Source of the DNA: Flavobacterium psychrophilum
GTDB lineage: Bacteria > Bacteroidota > Bacteroidia > Flavobacteriales > Flavobacteriaceae
DNA length: 25,484 nucleotides
Reading direction: 5' to 3'
Assembly: GCA_945872245.1 (NCBI GenBank)
Contig: CAMBZB010000031.1
Coordinates: forward strand, 1 to 25,484
Numbering within the stretch: position 1 is the stretch's first letter; every line of letters begins with the position of its first letter. The position numbers and the translations under genes were made by a program. This document shows, piece after piece, positions 1 to 8,686 of the stretch. The notes beneath the pieces were generated by a model. The model was not told the origin of the DNA. It searched no databases and saw only the letters and a list, made by a program, of their open reading frames with translations.

Positions 1-543
1 GTAAATGCAGCTGTCAAAAATGTTCCGAACAATAAAGGGCTTGGAGTAATATACTGGGAGCCACAGGGAGAAAAAAGTTGGAGCGGTTATCAATTAAATG
101 CTTGGCAATCTAACGGAAAACCCTCTGGAGCTTTGAATGCCTTTAGTGAAACTCTAGGCGCACCTGTTATTGAAGAAACGGAACAAGTTAAAATAGACGG
201 ATTTGTAAATAACCCTGTTTCACAAGGAGGTAATGTTATCGTTAATTTAACTTATACAGCTAAAAGTGACACCCATTTTTTTTATGTAGGATTGGCTAAA
301 AGAAGCTCAAGTGGCGCATGGCTAGAAACAATTGCACAAAGTACTAATAATCAATTTTTAGTGCCGTCAGTTGCAACAAATGAATCTAGTCAAGTTACTC
401 TTACGATTCCATTAAATACAATACCTTCTGAAATTTTATCGAACGGGGAATATTATGATATTCAGGTAGAGCTTTGGACAGCCAATTGGGGAACAAAACT
501 AGGAACCAGTACTTCTAATAAACTAAATATTATTTATCAATAA
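1..543 (+). CDS. GH53 endo-beta-1,4-galactanase, C-terminal part (5' end outside window)
   Basis: The reading frame is open from base 1 to the TAA at 541-543. The first ~48 residues are the end of a GH53 barrel. They match the end of the next gene almost residue for residue (shared VIYWEP, GEKSW, YQLNAWQS and NGKPS/DGKPS blocks). The family cuts beta-1,4-galactan side chains of pectin outside the cell. Unlike the neighbouring copy, this protein continues for about 125 residues as a beta-rich Ig-like domain, from about residue 60 of the visible part. That domain resembles the C-terminal domain of the SGNH hydrolase at 5155-6285. Signal peptide and catalytic glutamates lie outside the window. 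The family call rests on the close paralogue next door; the function of the added domain is unknown. Confidence 0.85.
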   Translation, partial: VNAAVKNVPNNKGLGVIYWEPQGEKSWSGYQLNAWQSNGKPSGALNAFSETLGAPVIEETEQVKIDGFVNNPVSQGGNVIVNLTYTAKSDTHFFYVGLAKRSSSGAWLETIAQSTNNQFLVPSVATNESSQVTLTIPLNTIPSEILSNGEYYDIQVELWTANWGTKLGTSTSNKLNIIYQ

Positions 544-628
544 AAAATCATTTTTAATATTTGACTTGTAAAAAAAATAAGGTCAAAAAAATTAATACAA
601 GATTAAATAAACATTTAAATTAAAAAAC

Positions 629-1705
629 ATGAAAGAAACTGCAAAAAAAATTCGAATAGTTGTCCTGTTTATAGTTGCATCGCTATTCACTATTTCTATT
701 CAAGCACAAAACAATTGTCAGTGCATAATACCCAATTCTTTACCCTCCGCTTTTGCTTTTTCCAAAGGAGCCGATGTAAGTTGGTTGCCCCAAATGGAAG
801 CTACAGACTATCATTTTTATGATGTTGATGGTTCACAAAAAGATTGTTTACAATTACTTAAGGATAGGGGTATAAATACTATAAGACTTCGTGTTTTTGT
901 AAATCCTTCCAATCATCTAATTAATGGTCATTGTAGTACCGCAGAAACCGTTGTTATGGCTGTTCGAGCCAAAAATATGGGAATGCGAATTATGATTGAT
1001 TTTCATTACAGCGATACTTGGGCTGATCCTAATAACCAAACAAAACCAGCTGCCTGGGCAAATCATTCGTTTACTCAATTAAAAGACGATGTATACAACC
1101 ACACCTATAGTGTTTTATCATCACTTCAAGCGTCTGGAGTAACCCCTGAATGGGTTCAAATTGGTAACGAAATTCCATCTGGTCTTCTTTGGCCCGAGGG
1201 TAAAATAGTGAATAATCAAAATTGGAATCAATTGGCACAGTTGTTAAACAAGGGCTACGAAGCCACAAAAGCTATAAATCAAGGAATCAAAGTAGTAGTT
1301 CACATTGACAGAGGAAATGACAATGCAAGATTCAGATGGTTTTTCGATAATTTGACAACAAACAATGTTAATTATGATGTCATTGGAATGTCATACTACC
1401 CATACTGGTTGGGGAGTAATTACACAACTACAATTACAAATTTGCAAAACAACCTAAATGATATGGTATCTAGATATAACAAAGAAGTGATGGTAGTTGA
1501 ACTCGGTGGCGATCATCTTCAAGCTCAAAACACTAAAGATATGATTACTGCAGTAGTCAATGCAGTAAAAACCGTTCCAAATAATAAAGGACTTGGTGTT
1601 ATTTATTGGGAACCAGAAGGCGAAAAAAGTTGGAGTAATTATCAATTGAATGCTTGGCAATCCGATGGAAAACCTTCACCAGCTCTTGACGCTTTTAAAA
1701 ATTAA
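629..1705 (+). CDS. GH53 arabinogalactan endo-beta-1,4-galactanase
   Basis: This is a complete 358-residue secreted enzyme, a normal length for GH53. Residues 1-26 form a signal peptide ending at SIQAQ. The barrel carries DFHYSDTWADP at 124-134, the acid/base Glu181 in VQIGNEI, and the probable nucleophile Glu291 in VMVVELGG. The family hydrolyses internal beta-1,4-galactosidic bonds of pectic galactan and releases short galacto-oligosaccharides. The gene starts 85 bp after the preceding GH53 paralogue, and the GH2 gene begins 11 bp after its stop, so the three probably share a transcript. It lacks the Ig-like tail of the upstream copy. The ATG follows an A-rich stretch with no Shine-Dalgarno site, as is usual in Bacteroidota. 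The family call is firm; the precise substrate is inferred. Confidence 0.93.
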   Translation: MKETAKKIRIVVLFIVASLFTISIQAQNNCQCIIPNSLPSAFAFSKGADVSWLPQMEATDYHFYDVDGSQKDCLQLLKDRGINTIRLRVFVNPSNHLINGHCSTAETVVMAVRAKNMGMRIMIDFHYSDTWADPNNQTKPAAWANHSFTQLKDDVYNHTYSVLSSLQASGVTPEWVQIGNEIPSGLLWPEGKIVNNQNWNQLAQLLNKGYEATKAINQGIKVVVHIDRGNDNARFRWFFDNLTTNNVNYDVIGMSYYPYWLGSNYTTTITNLQNNLNDMVSRYNKEVMVVELGGDHLQAQNTKDMITAVVNAVKTVPNNKGLGVIYWEPEGEKSWSNYQLNAWQSDGKPSPALDAFKN

Positions 1706-1716
1706 TTACAACGATA

Positions 1717-4074
1717 ATGAAATTCATTTTAAGAAATATACTTTTTTTACTGCTAATTTTTTCTATAGGAAGAACAATGGCGCAATCGAGAACTAAAGTA
1801 AATTTTGGTTCTGATTGGGAATTTAAACGAGAAGAAATTACATCTTCCAATTGGGAAAAAATTACAATTCCGCATACGGCAAAAATTGAGCCTTTGGTAG
1901 TAAACAACCAATTTCAAGGAAACTGTTGGTATCAAAAAAAATTTACTGTTCCCAAATCCAACAACAAGAAAGTCTTTTTGTATTTTGAAGGGGTAATGCA
2001 GGAAGCAGATGTTTGGATTAACGAAAAAAAAGTATGCAATCACAAAGGGGGCTACTTGCCTTTTACAGTGGGTGTTACTTCCTTATTGAAATCTAAAAAC
2101 AACAGCATTAAAGTCAAAGTCAATAATGAAGATAATCCAGAATTTCTTCCAGGCAAACCTTTAAAAGATTTGGATTTTAATTATTATGGGGGTATTTACA
2201 GAAATGTGTATCTCATAACAACCGATAAATTATACATCACTAATCCAGTAGCCGCCAACAAAAAAGCAAGTGGTGGTATTTATGTAAATTTTGAGAACGT
2301 AAATAAAAACAGGGCTTCTGGAACAGTTCAGGTGCATTTAAAAAATGAATATGCAGTTGAAAAGAAAGCAAACTTGAAGTTTATTTTAACGGATAATAAA
2401 GGCAAAAAATTCGAATTCAAGTCGGAAGTATTTACCTTAAGTGCCAATTCAGACAAAGCGATCACTCAAAATATTGTGGTTAATAACCCAAAATTATGGT
2501 CGATTTCAACACCTAATTTATACCATTTAGAAGTGCAAGTGATTGCAAACAATAAAGTTATTGATAGCTACTCTGAAAAAATTGGAATTCGAAAATCAGA
2601 AATAAAAGAAGATGGGTATTACCTCAACGACGAAAAATTGTACATTACAGGCACCAATCAACATCAAGAATATCCGTATTTAGGCTATGCCATTTCGGAT
2701 GAAGCTCAATATCGCGATGCAGTAAAAATTAAAAATGCAGGCTTTGATTTTGTGCGGATGTCCCATTATCCTCATGCCGAAGCCTTTTTGGATGCTTGTG
2801 ACGAATTGGGAATTTTAGTAATGAATAGCCTTACGGGTTGGCAATTTTTCGGTAACGAAACCTTTCAGAAAAATGCCCTTCAAGATATTCGAGACATGGC
2901 AAGACGGGACCGCAATCATCCAAGTGTTATTTTTTGGGAAGCCTCATTAAACGAAACCCAAATGAGTGAAAGCTTTATGCAAAAAGCGACTACAGCTTTG
3001 AAAGAAGAATTGCCATTTCCTACTACCTATAGTGCGTGTTGGATAGATAATGACAATTACGATGTTTTTATTCCAGCAAGACAACACGGACAAGTTCCTG
3101 ATTATTGGACCAAATACAACAAAGGAAACCGAAAGATTTTCATCGCAGAATATGGGGATTGGGAATATTATGCCCAAAATGCTGGATTTAATCAAACTCA
3201 ATTTGCTAATCTGAAAGAAGACGAAAGAACCTCAAGACAACTTCGAGCTCATGGCGAAAAGCGATTGTTGCAACAAGCCTATAATTTTCAGGAAGCGGCT
3301 AATTCGAATAGAAAAGGAACGCAAACCATCGGCGAAGCGAATTGGGTGATGTTTGATTACAATAGAGGATATAGTAATGATTTAGAAAGTTCCGGTATTA
3401 GCGATATTTTTAGAATCCCAAAATTTTCTTATTCTTTTTACCAAAGTCAGCGTGATGCCAATGTATTTTTGGATACTAAACTGACTTCGGGTCCCATGTT
3501 GAAAATTGGTAATAATTGGACAGAAACTTCTCCTTTGAACGTAACCGTTTACAGCAATTGTGAGGAAGTTGCTTTGTATTTGAACGAAGTTTTGGTTGCC
3601 AAACAAAAACCATCAATCAATTCAAACAGTGACCAGTTAAAACACCCTCCGTTCCTTTTTATATTGGATACATTTATTCCAGGAACTTTACGAGCTGAAG
3701 GATTTATCAATGGTAAAAAAGTGGTTTCTAACGTTGTCAAAACCCCTGAAAGCGCATCCAAAATAGAATTAAATTATGACATTTCTTCAGTGCCAATTAA
3801 TCCTGATTCACCAGATATGATTTTTGTTTATGCTAAAATTACGGACGTAAACGGTACCGTTATACCAACTGCAACCAATGAAGTCACTTTCACTTTATTG
3901 GAAGGAAATGCCGAATTAATAGGGGAAAACCCAGTGAAGGCAGAAGCTGGAATTGCGACTATTATTCTTAAAACTAAAAATTTAAAAAGTTTAATAAAAG
4001 TTATTGCTAAATCTGATAATTTGCAACTCAAAAATGGTTCTGATTTGGTTTTAAATCTAGACAGTCTAAAATAA
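1717..4074 (+). CDS. GH2 beta-galactosidase, secreted
   Basis: The protein has 785 residues with a signal peptide (about 1-22, ending TMAQS). The N-terminal jelly-roll domain includes EADVWINEKKV and GGYLPF (about 97-116), followed by an Ig-like domain. The TIM barrel starts near 310 and has GTNQHQEYP at 312 and RMSHYPH at 347. The acid/base is Glu413 in SLNE and the nucleophile is Glu478 in FIAEYGD, a normal spacing for GH2. After about residue 580 come C-terminal beta-sandwich domains, including an invasin-like stretch at about 690-775. Between two GH53 genes and the other galactan genes, it most likely takes galactose from galacto-oligosaccharides in the periplasm. GH2 also includes glucuronidases and mannosidases, so substrate specificity is inferred from context. 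Confidence 0.9.
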   Translation: MKFILRNILFLLLIFSIGRTMAQSRTKVNFGSDWEFKREEITSSNWEKITIPHTAKIEPLVVNNQFQGNCWYQKKFTVPKSNNKKVFLYFEGVMQEADVWINEKKVCNHKGGYLPFTVGVTSLLKSKNNSIKVKVNNEDNPEFLPGKPLKDLDFNYYGGIYRNVYLITTDKLYITNPVAANKKASGGIYVNFENVNKNRASGTVQVHLKNEYAVEKKANLKFILTDNKGKKFEFKSEVFTLSANSDKAITQNIVVNNPKLWSISTPNLYHLEVQVIANNKVIDSYSEKIGIRKSEIKEDGYYLNDEKLYITGTNQHQEYPYLGYAISDEAQYRDAVKIKNAGFDFVRMSHYPHAEAFLDACDELGILVMNSLTGWQFFGNETFQKNALQDIRDMARRDRNHPSVIFWEASLNETQMSESFMQKATTALKEELPFPTTYSACWIDNDNYDVFIPARQHGQVPDYWTKYNKGNRKIFIAEYGDWEYYAQNAGFNQTQFANLKEDERTSRQLRAHGEKRLLQQAYNFQEAANSNRKGTQTIGEANWVMFDYNRGYSNDLESSGISDIFRIPKFSYSFYQSQRDANVFLDTKLTSGPMLKIGNNWTETSPLNVTVYSNCEEVALYLNEVLVAKQKPSINSNSDQLKHPPFLFILDTFIPGTLRAEGFINGKKVVSNVVKTPESASKIELNYDISSVPINPDSPDMIFVYAKITDVNGTVIPTATNEVTFTLLEGNAELIGENPVKAEAGIATIILKTKNLKSLIKVIAKSDNLQLKNGSDLVLNLDSLK

Positions 4075-4078
4075 ACAG

Positions 4079-5029
4079 ATGAAATATATTTTAGCAATAA
4101 TTGCACTATGTTTAATTGGCATTTCGATTTTTTCTTGTACTTCACAAATACAAATCCCTAACCAAGATAAAATGGAAAGTAAATCGACCAATAAAATCGA
4201 CCAACTTCTAAAACAATTGAACAATTCCAATGGATCAGACGTTTTAGTGATATCTCACAGAGGTGATTGGCGAAATTTTCCTGAAAACTCTTTAGAAGCT
4301 TTCTCTAGTGCTATTGATATGGGTGTTGATATGGCAGAAATGGATGTGGCAAAAACCAAAGACAATCAATTGGTTATCCTACACGACAAAACATTGGACA
4401 GGACAACAAATGGAAAAGGGTTGGTCTCCGACTGGACTTTAGATTCGTTGAGAAAACTATATTTAAAAGATGGTCTAGGAATAGAAACAAAATATAAAAT
4501 TCCAACATTGGAGGAAGCTCTAATGGTTTGCAAAGGAAATACACTAGTCAATTTGGATAAATCATACGAATTTTTTAATCAGGCTTATGATGTTGCTAAA
4601 AAAACAGGCACAACAAAACAAATAGTTATGAAAGGTTATAATAAAACTGTTGACCAGGTTATGGTCGATTTTGGAACAAAATTAGACACTATCACATTTA
4701 TGCCCATAATTAATTTGGATAATCAACTCAATGCACTGCAAATAATTGATGATTATCAAACAAAGTTAAAAGTAAAAGCTTTTGAAATAGTATTTTCAAA
4801 AGACAGCTCGAAAGTATTGACTAGTTTTCCTCAAATAAAGAAAAAAGGCAGCCGGATTTGGGTCAATTCATTATGGGCTTCCCTAAATGCTGGTCATGAA
4901 GATAACGAAGCCGTTAAAAATATAGACAGTATTTATGGTTGGTACTTAAAAAAAGGAGTGAACATGATTCAAACCGATAGACCCCAAATACTTATAAATT
5001 ATTTAAGAAATAAAAAGGTCCATAAATAA
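4079..5029 (+). CDS. Glycerophosphodiester phosphodiesterase family lipoprotein
   Basis: This 316-residue protein has a lipoprotein signal (lipobox SIFSC, Cys20). The GDPD signature is complete: His60-Arg61 in ISHRGDW, Glu70 in FPEN, Glu87 and Asp89 in MAEMDV, and His102-Asp103 in LHDKTLDRTTNG. The family splits glycerophosphodiesters into an alcohol and glycerol-3-phosphate in a metal-dependent reaction. The gene begins 4 bp after the GH2 stop, so it is almost certainly co-transcribed with the galactan genes. Why a phosphodiesterase is there is not obvious. It may act on phosphodiester-linked glycans or simply salvage phosphate. The mature protein should be anchored in the outer or inner membrane. 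Confidence 0.9.
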   Translation: MKYILAIIALCLIGISIFSCTSQIQIPNQDKMESKSTNKIDQLLKQLNNSNGSDVLVISHRGDWRNFPENSLEAFSSAIDMGVDMAEMDVAKTKDNQLVILHDKTLDRTTNGKGLVSDWTLDSLRKLYLKDGLGIETKYKIPTLEEALMVCKGNTLVNLDKSYEFFNQAYDVAKKTGTTKQIVMKGYNKTVDQVMVDFGTKLDTITFMPIINLDNQLNALQIIDDYQTKLKVKAFEIVFSKDSSKVLTSFPQIKKKGSRIWVNSLWASLNAGHEDNEAVKNIDSIYGWYLKKGVNMIQTDRPQILINYLRNKKVHK

Positions 5030-5154
5030 AATCCATTTTTTTTTATTAGCTTCTAGGCCAAATATTTAGAAGTTTTAGAATTTATTTCAAAATAAAAAAA
5101 TTAAAAAAATTTGTAACTAATATAGCATCATCTATAAAATTTTAAAATAGCGAA

Positions 5155-6285
5155 ATGAAAAAATTAATTTTAGTATTAGCATTTTCTTTTTTGAGTCTGA
5201 CCTCATGCTCATCTCAAGTTAAGACATCTTCAAGCACAAAAGAAGACACAAGTAATCTGTACCCCTCGCCAAATACTGTAATTCCACATCACAACGACTG
5301 GACAAAAGGGCACTATAAAGACAGAATAGCCAAATTTAAAGCCAATCCACTCGAATTTGGTGATATTGTATTTATTGGAAACAGTATTACAGAACAAGGA
5401 GGGAATTGGGCAGAAAGATTTGATAATGCAAAAATAAAAAACAGAGGAATTGGAGGTGATGTAACCGCTGGAGTAATCGCTAGATTAAAAGAAATCTATT
5501 ATTACAAACCCGAAAAAGTATTCTTAAAGATTGGAATTAACGATTTGTTTCACAGAGATTTAAATCCCGAATATGTAGCAAACAACATTAAGTTAATTGT
5601 TGTATTGATTCATCAGGAATCGCCAAAAACAAAAATTTTTGTTCAAACTATCCTACCTTCAAGAGATAATAACCCGTCTAAAGAGAGAATTGCTGCTACT
5701 AATTCGATTCTGAAAGCAATGGCTTCAACGGATTATCTTCAAGTTATTGACTTGCACTCGGTTTTTGCAAATGAGAAAGATTTATTGAAAAGTGAATATA
5801 CTAATGATGGATTGCACCTAACCGAAGCTGGTTATGTGGTTTGGCAAAACTACATTAGGAATCTTGTCAATGAAGGTAAAACTACCAGCTATGTAAAGAA
5901 ATCAACTGAACAAGGTTCTGTTGGAATTACAGAGAAACCATCAGTTGTTTTTACCTCGGCAATCCCCGAAATTATTGAAGCTGGAACTGTTTTAAAAGTT
6001 AATTTTAAATATACCTCAGCCAAAGAAATAAACATTTATTCAGGCATCAATTTAATGAACGATTGGACTTGGGTATCTTCTGTGGGGGGGGAAGGAAGAA
6101 AATTTCCTGCTGGAAAAGATGTTGAAAGCTCATTTGAAATTGCTATTCCAAAAGGAACAAAACCAACTGCTAATTTGAAAGATAAAATGAATTACAAAAT
6201 CAATATCGAAATGAAATCTGTTTCAGACTATACTTGGTTAGCGGGTGATTATTCGGCTGCACCACTGAATATTGTTCGCAAATAA
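5155..6285 (+). CDS. SGNH/GDSL hydrolase lipoprotein with C-terminal Ig-like domain
   Basis: The protein has 376 residues with a lipobox LTSC (Cys18). The SGNH domain spans about 40-240. Block I is GNSIT with nucleophile Ser77, block II the Gly in NRGIGGDV near 98-103, block III GIND (Asn129), and block V DGLHL (Asp218, His221). Enzymes of this kind, including PAF-acetylhydrolase-like and sialate or carbohydrate O-acetylesterases, remove acyl groups. Here it probably removes acetyl esters from pectic glycan. Residues about 262-374 form a beta-rich domain that resembles the tail of the GH53 at the start of the window. A run of eight G (6084-6091) lies in this domain. It starts 125 bp after the preceding gene. 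The substrate is inferred from context. Confidence 0.88.
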   Translation: MKKLILVLAFSFLSLTSCSSQVKTSSSTKEDTSNLYPSPNTVIPHHNDWTKGHYKDRIAKFKANPLEFGDIVFIGNSITEQGGNWAERFDNAKIKNRGIGGDVTAGVIARLKEIYYYKPEKVFLKIGINDLFHRDLNPEYVANNIKLIVVLIHQESPKTKIFVQTILPSRDNNPSKERIAATNSILKAMASTDYLQVIDLHSVFANEKDLLKSEYTNDGLHLTEAGYVVWQNYIRNLVNEGKTTSYVKKSTEQGSVGITEKPSVVFTSAIPEIIEAGTVLKVNFKYTSAKEINIYSGINLMNDWTWVSSVGGEGRKFPAGKDVESSFEIAIPKGTKPTANLKDKMNYKINIEMKSVSDYTWLAGDYSAAPLNIVRK

Positions 6286-6305
6286 AGGCTAATATGATGA
6301 TTGGG

Positions 6306-6322
6306 CAACTTTCAAAAAGTTG
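6306..6322 (+). other. Short intergenic stem-loop between the SGNH genes
   Basis: The arms CAACTTT and AAAGTTG form a perfect 7-bp stem around a 3-nt loop, 20 bp after the first SGNH stop. No T-tract follows, so it is not a typical terminator. It could be an mRNA-processing or stability element in the operon. Confidence 0.4.
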
Positions 6323-6361
6323 TAATCCTCTTTGAAACATAGGAGTATGTAAAATATAAAA

Positions 6362-7162
6362 ATGAAAACTCTATTTATTGTAGTAATAGCTTTCTTGTGT
6401 TTGTATTCCTGTTCGCCAGATGGTACTCCCTCTGATACTAAACCTGAACCCACACCTATACCAGAACCCACACCTATACCAGAACCCACACCTGAACCAG
6501 GACCTATATTTGATACAAGCACTCTCTATCCATCAGCGGATTTGGTAAATCCTTATCACAATGATTGGTCAAGAGGACACTACAAAGAAAGAATAGCCGT
6601 ATTCAAAGCCAACCCCCTTCAGTTTGGCGATATTGTATTTATTGGGAACAGTATTACAGAATTGGTTAATGGAAATGGAAATGAAGGCGACTGGAGTAGT
6701 CGGCTTGGGAATTCAAAGATTAAAAACAGAGGAATCTCGGGCGATGTAAGTTTAGGTGTCCTAAATAGAGTAAAAGAAATTTCATATTACAAAGCCTCTA
6801 AAGTGTTCTTAAAAATCGGAATTAATGATTTGTTTCGTAATGATTTGACACCAGAAATTGTTGCTAACAATATTAAATTAATTGTAGAAGAGATTCATAA
6901 AGACTCCCCAAAAACTATAATTTATGTTCAAACTATTTTGCCAACAAGAGATAATAGTCCGCCAAAAGAAAAAATCATCGCTACAAATGCTATTCTGAAA
7001 GCGATGACACCATCGAATAATCTAAAAATAATTGATTTATTTTCCGTTTTTTCAAATAGTAATAATTTGATGAAGTCAGGGCTTACATGGGATAATTTAC
7101 ATTTGAATGAAACAGGATATGATTTATGGGAAGATTCCATTAGAGAATTAGTCAATAATTAA
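6362..7162 (+). CDS. SGNH/GDSL hydrolase lipoprotein, tandem paralogue
   Basis: The protein has 266 residues with a lipobox LYSC (Cys17), then a Pro/Glu/Thr-rich spacer at about 27-49 built of PEPTPI repeats. The SGNH domain follows: GNSIT with Ser97, NRGISGDV, GIND with Asn155, and a C-terminal DNLHL with the catalytic Asp and His. It closely resembles the preceding SGNH protein, at roughly 60-65% identity by eye over the domain, and shares the FKANPL, DIVFIGNSITE and VFLKIGINDLF blocks. It lacks the Ig-like tail but has a longer membrane spacer. A tandem duplication followed by divergence of accessory parts is the simplest reading. It starts 76 bp after the previous stop and is probably in the same operon. 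It is likely a carbohydrate esterase; the substrate is unknown. Confidence 0.87.
   Translation: MKTLFIVVIAFLCLYSCSPDGTPSDTKPEPTPIPEPTPIPEPTPEPGPIFDTSTLYPSADLVNPYHNDWSRGHYKERIAVFKANPLQFGDIVFIGNSITELVNGNGNEGDWSSRLGNSKIKNRGISGDVSLGVLNRVKEISYYKASKVFLKIGINDLFRNDLTPEIVANNIKLIVEEIHKDSPKTIIYVQTILPTRDNSPPKEKIIATNAILKAMTPSNNLKIIDLFSVFSNSNNLMKSGLTWDNLHLNETGYDLWEDSIRELVNN
6455..6490 (+). repeat. Two perfect 18-bp tandem units in the SGNH spacer
   Basis: The unit cctataccagaacccaca occurs at 6455-6472 and again at 6473-6490, with partial units on both sides. It encodes PIPEPT repeats in the stalk between the lipid anchor and the SGNH domain. Unit number could vary without shifting the frame and would change stalk length. 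Confidence 0.9.
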
Positions 7163-7185
7163 TTGACAGTTACAAAACCAAGACT

Positions 7186-7824
7186 ATGAATAGACTAATT
7201 GTTATTATCTTTTTTACGCTCTATTCTAAGGGCTTCACTCAATCACAGTGTTTTACCATTGGTGCTGATATGTCTTATACCAATTCTATTCTTTCTAAAG
7301 GTGGAATATATAGAGATTCCAACAGAAACATAACCGATCCTTATGCCTTGTTTGCTCAAAAGGGAGCTAATATGGCACGAATTAGGCTATGGCATACCCC
7401 GGAAAATAATATTGATAAATGCGGAAACCCAATTTCGACTAATAATTTGGACGATGTTGTTTTGGCTTTCAAAAAAGCTAAAACAAACGGGATGAAATTG
7501 AATTTATCTATTCATTATGGCGATTATTTTAACGACCCAGGCAATCAAAAAATGCCGAAAGCATGGATGGGACTTTCTCAATCTGTACTTCTCGATTCTA
7601 TTTACAACTATACTTATACTGTTTTGAAAAGGCTTAATAAAGAAGGAGTTACTCCTGACATTGTAGCGATTGGAAATGAAACCACTTGGGGTTTTATTAA
7701 TGAGACCACTCCAACAAATGGCTGGATTTGGCCTAATGATGCTGATAAATTTAATATTGCATTTACTTCAGTGCATATTCCGGTGATATTGACCACCCAA
7801 TTCCAATTTAAAGTGACCACCTGA
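7186..7824 (+). pseudogene. Third GH53 gene, truncated by the IS element
   Basis: The reading frame gives 212 residues, about half of a normal GH53. It has a signal peptide (about 1-20), the N-terminal barrel, IHYGDYFNDPGN at 109-120, and the acid/base Glu165 in AIGNET. It diverges from the family after WIWPNDADKFNIAF (about 180-193). The remaining ~17 codons run into the IS end and stop at 7824. The nucleophile half is missing, so the product should be inactive. Its N-terminus (GADMSY, longer loop before RIRLWHTP) marks a different subtype from the two upstream GH53 copies. No GH53-like sequence is visible on the far side of the IS, so the 3' half seems deleted rather than displaced. It starts 23 bp after the second SGNH gene. 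Confidence 0.88.
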
Positions 7825-7869
7825 TTCCAATTCAAACTGACCACCTAATTCCGGAGTAAAATGACCACC
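7791..7869 (+). repeat. Left-end array of four GACCACC sites, 24-bp period
   Basis: GACCACC occurs at 7791, 7815, 7839 and 7863, exactly 24 bp apart, with similar ATTCC-rich spacers between the first copies. IS21-family ends are known to carry repeated transposase-binding sites, and this array fits that role. Confidence 0.85.
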
Positions 7870-7931
7870 CCAATTTTTCATAAAAAACTACTTTTTTTCA
7901 TCTGTTAATTATTCAAATATACCTAAAAATA

Positions 7932-8669
7932 TTAAACTTTATTAGTACCTCTTTTCTTTCTCATTGATTCCCCTTTTAATTCAAGACGATGCGATTGATG
8001 TATTAATCTATCCAAAATAGCATCAGCTATGGTTTTTTCTCCAATTATATCATACCACCCTTGAACTGGGATTTGTGAGGTTACAATTATAGAACCATTA
8101 TTATGCCTGTCTTCAATGATTTCTAAAAGGGTAATTCGATTATGGCTATCCAAGGCTTGGAGTCCAAAATCATCAAGAATAATAACATCTTGCCGTTCTA
8201 TTTTGGCCAGTTCTCGCAAGTAAGAACCATCTGCTTTGGCCATTTTTAATTTGGCAAACAACTTCGAAGTATTAAAATAACTTACTTTAAAACCCTGTAT
8301 GCATGCCTGGTAACCTAATGCGGTACCTAAATAACTTTTACCTACACCAGTACTTCCAGTGATTAAAATGTTTTCATTTTTTTCTACAAATTCGCATTCC
8401 GCTAGACGAAGTACCATGTTGCGGTCAAGATTACGGGCTTGGTCAAAATTGATACTTTCAATATTGGATTTGTAATGGAATCGGGCATTCTTGATACTTC
8501 GTTCAATACGACGATTGTGCCTTTCATCCCATTCTGCATCAATAATCATAGACACAAATTGGTCGAGTGTGTAATGGTCTGTTTTTCCGCTTTCAATAGC
8601 TGTTTTAAAAGCATTATGCATTCCATAAAGCTTCATTTGTTTCATTTTTGTTACTGTTGATTCATTCAT
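7932..8669 (-). CDS. istB: IS21-family ATP-binding helper protein IstB
   Basis: The protein has 245 residues, the normal length. It carries a Walker A motif GSTGVGKS (about 105-112), a Walker B motif VIILDDFG, and a VTSQIP segment typical of the DnaC/DnaA-like AAA+ helper of IS21 elements. IstB assists the IstA transposase in target choice and strand transfer and does not itself cut DNA. The gene lies 17 bp downstream of istA, the standard istA-istB order. It is intact by length and motifs, but its IstA partner is broken, so the pair could work only with IstA supplied by another copy. Confidence 0.95.
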   Translation of the reverse strand: MNESTVTKMKQMKLYGMHNAFKTAIESGKTDHYTLDQFVSMIIDAEWDERHNRRIERSIKNARFHYKSNIESINFDQARNLDRNMVLRLAECEFVEKNENILITGSTGVGKSYLGTALGYQACIQGFKVSYFNTSKLFAKLKMAKADGSYLRELAKIERQDVIILDDFGLQALDSHNRITLLEIIEDRHNNGSIIVTSQIPVQGWYDIIGEKTIADAILDRLIHQSHRLELKGESMRKKRGTNKV

Positions 8670-8686
8670 AATTATTTGATTTTAAT

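Noticed and set aside
6289..6522. A - strand open frame with Gly-Ser-Gly-Val repeats
   Set aside because: It is the antisense of the Pro-Glu-Thr stalk of the second SGNH protein, and its repeats come from the 18-bp tandem units.
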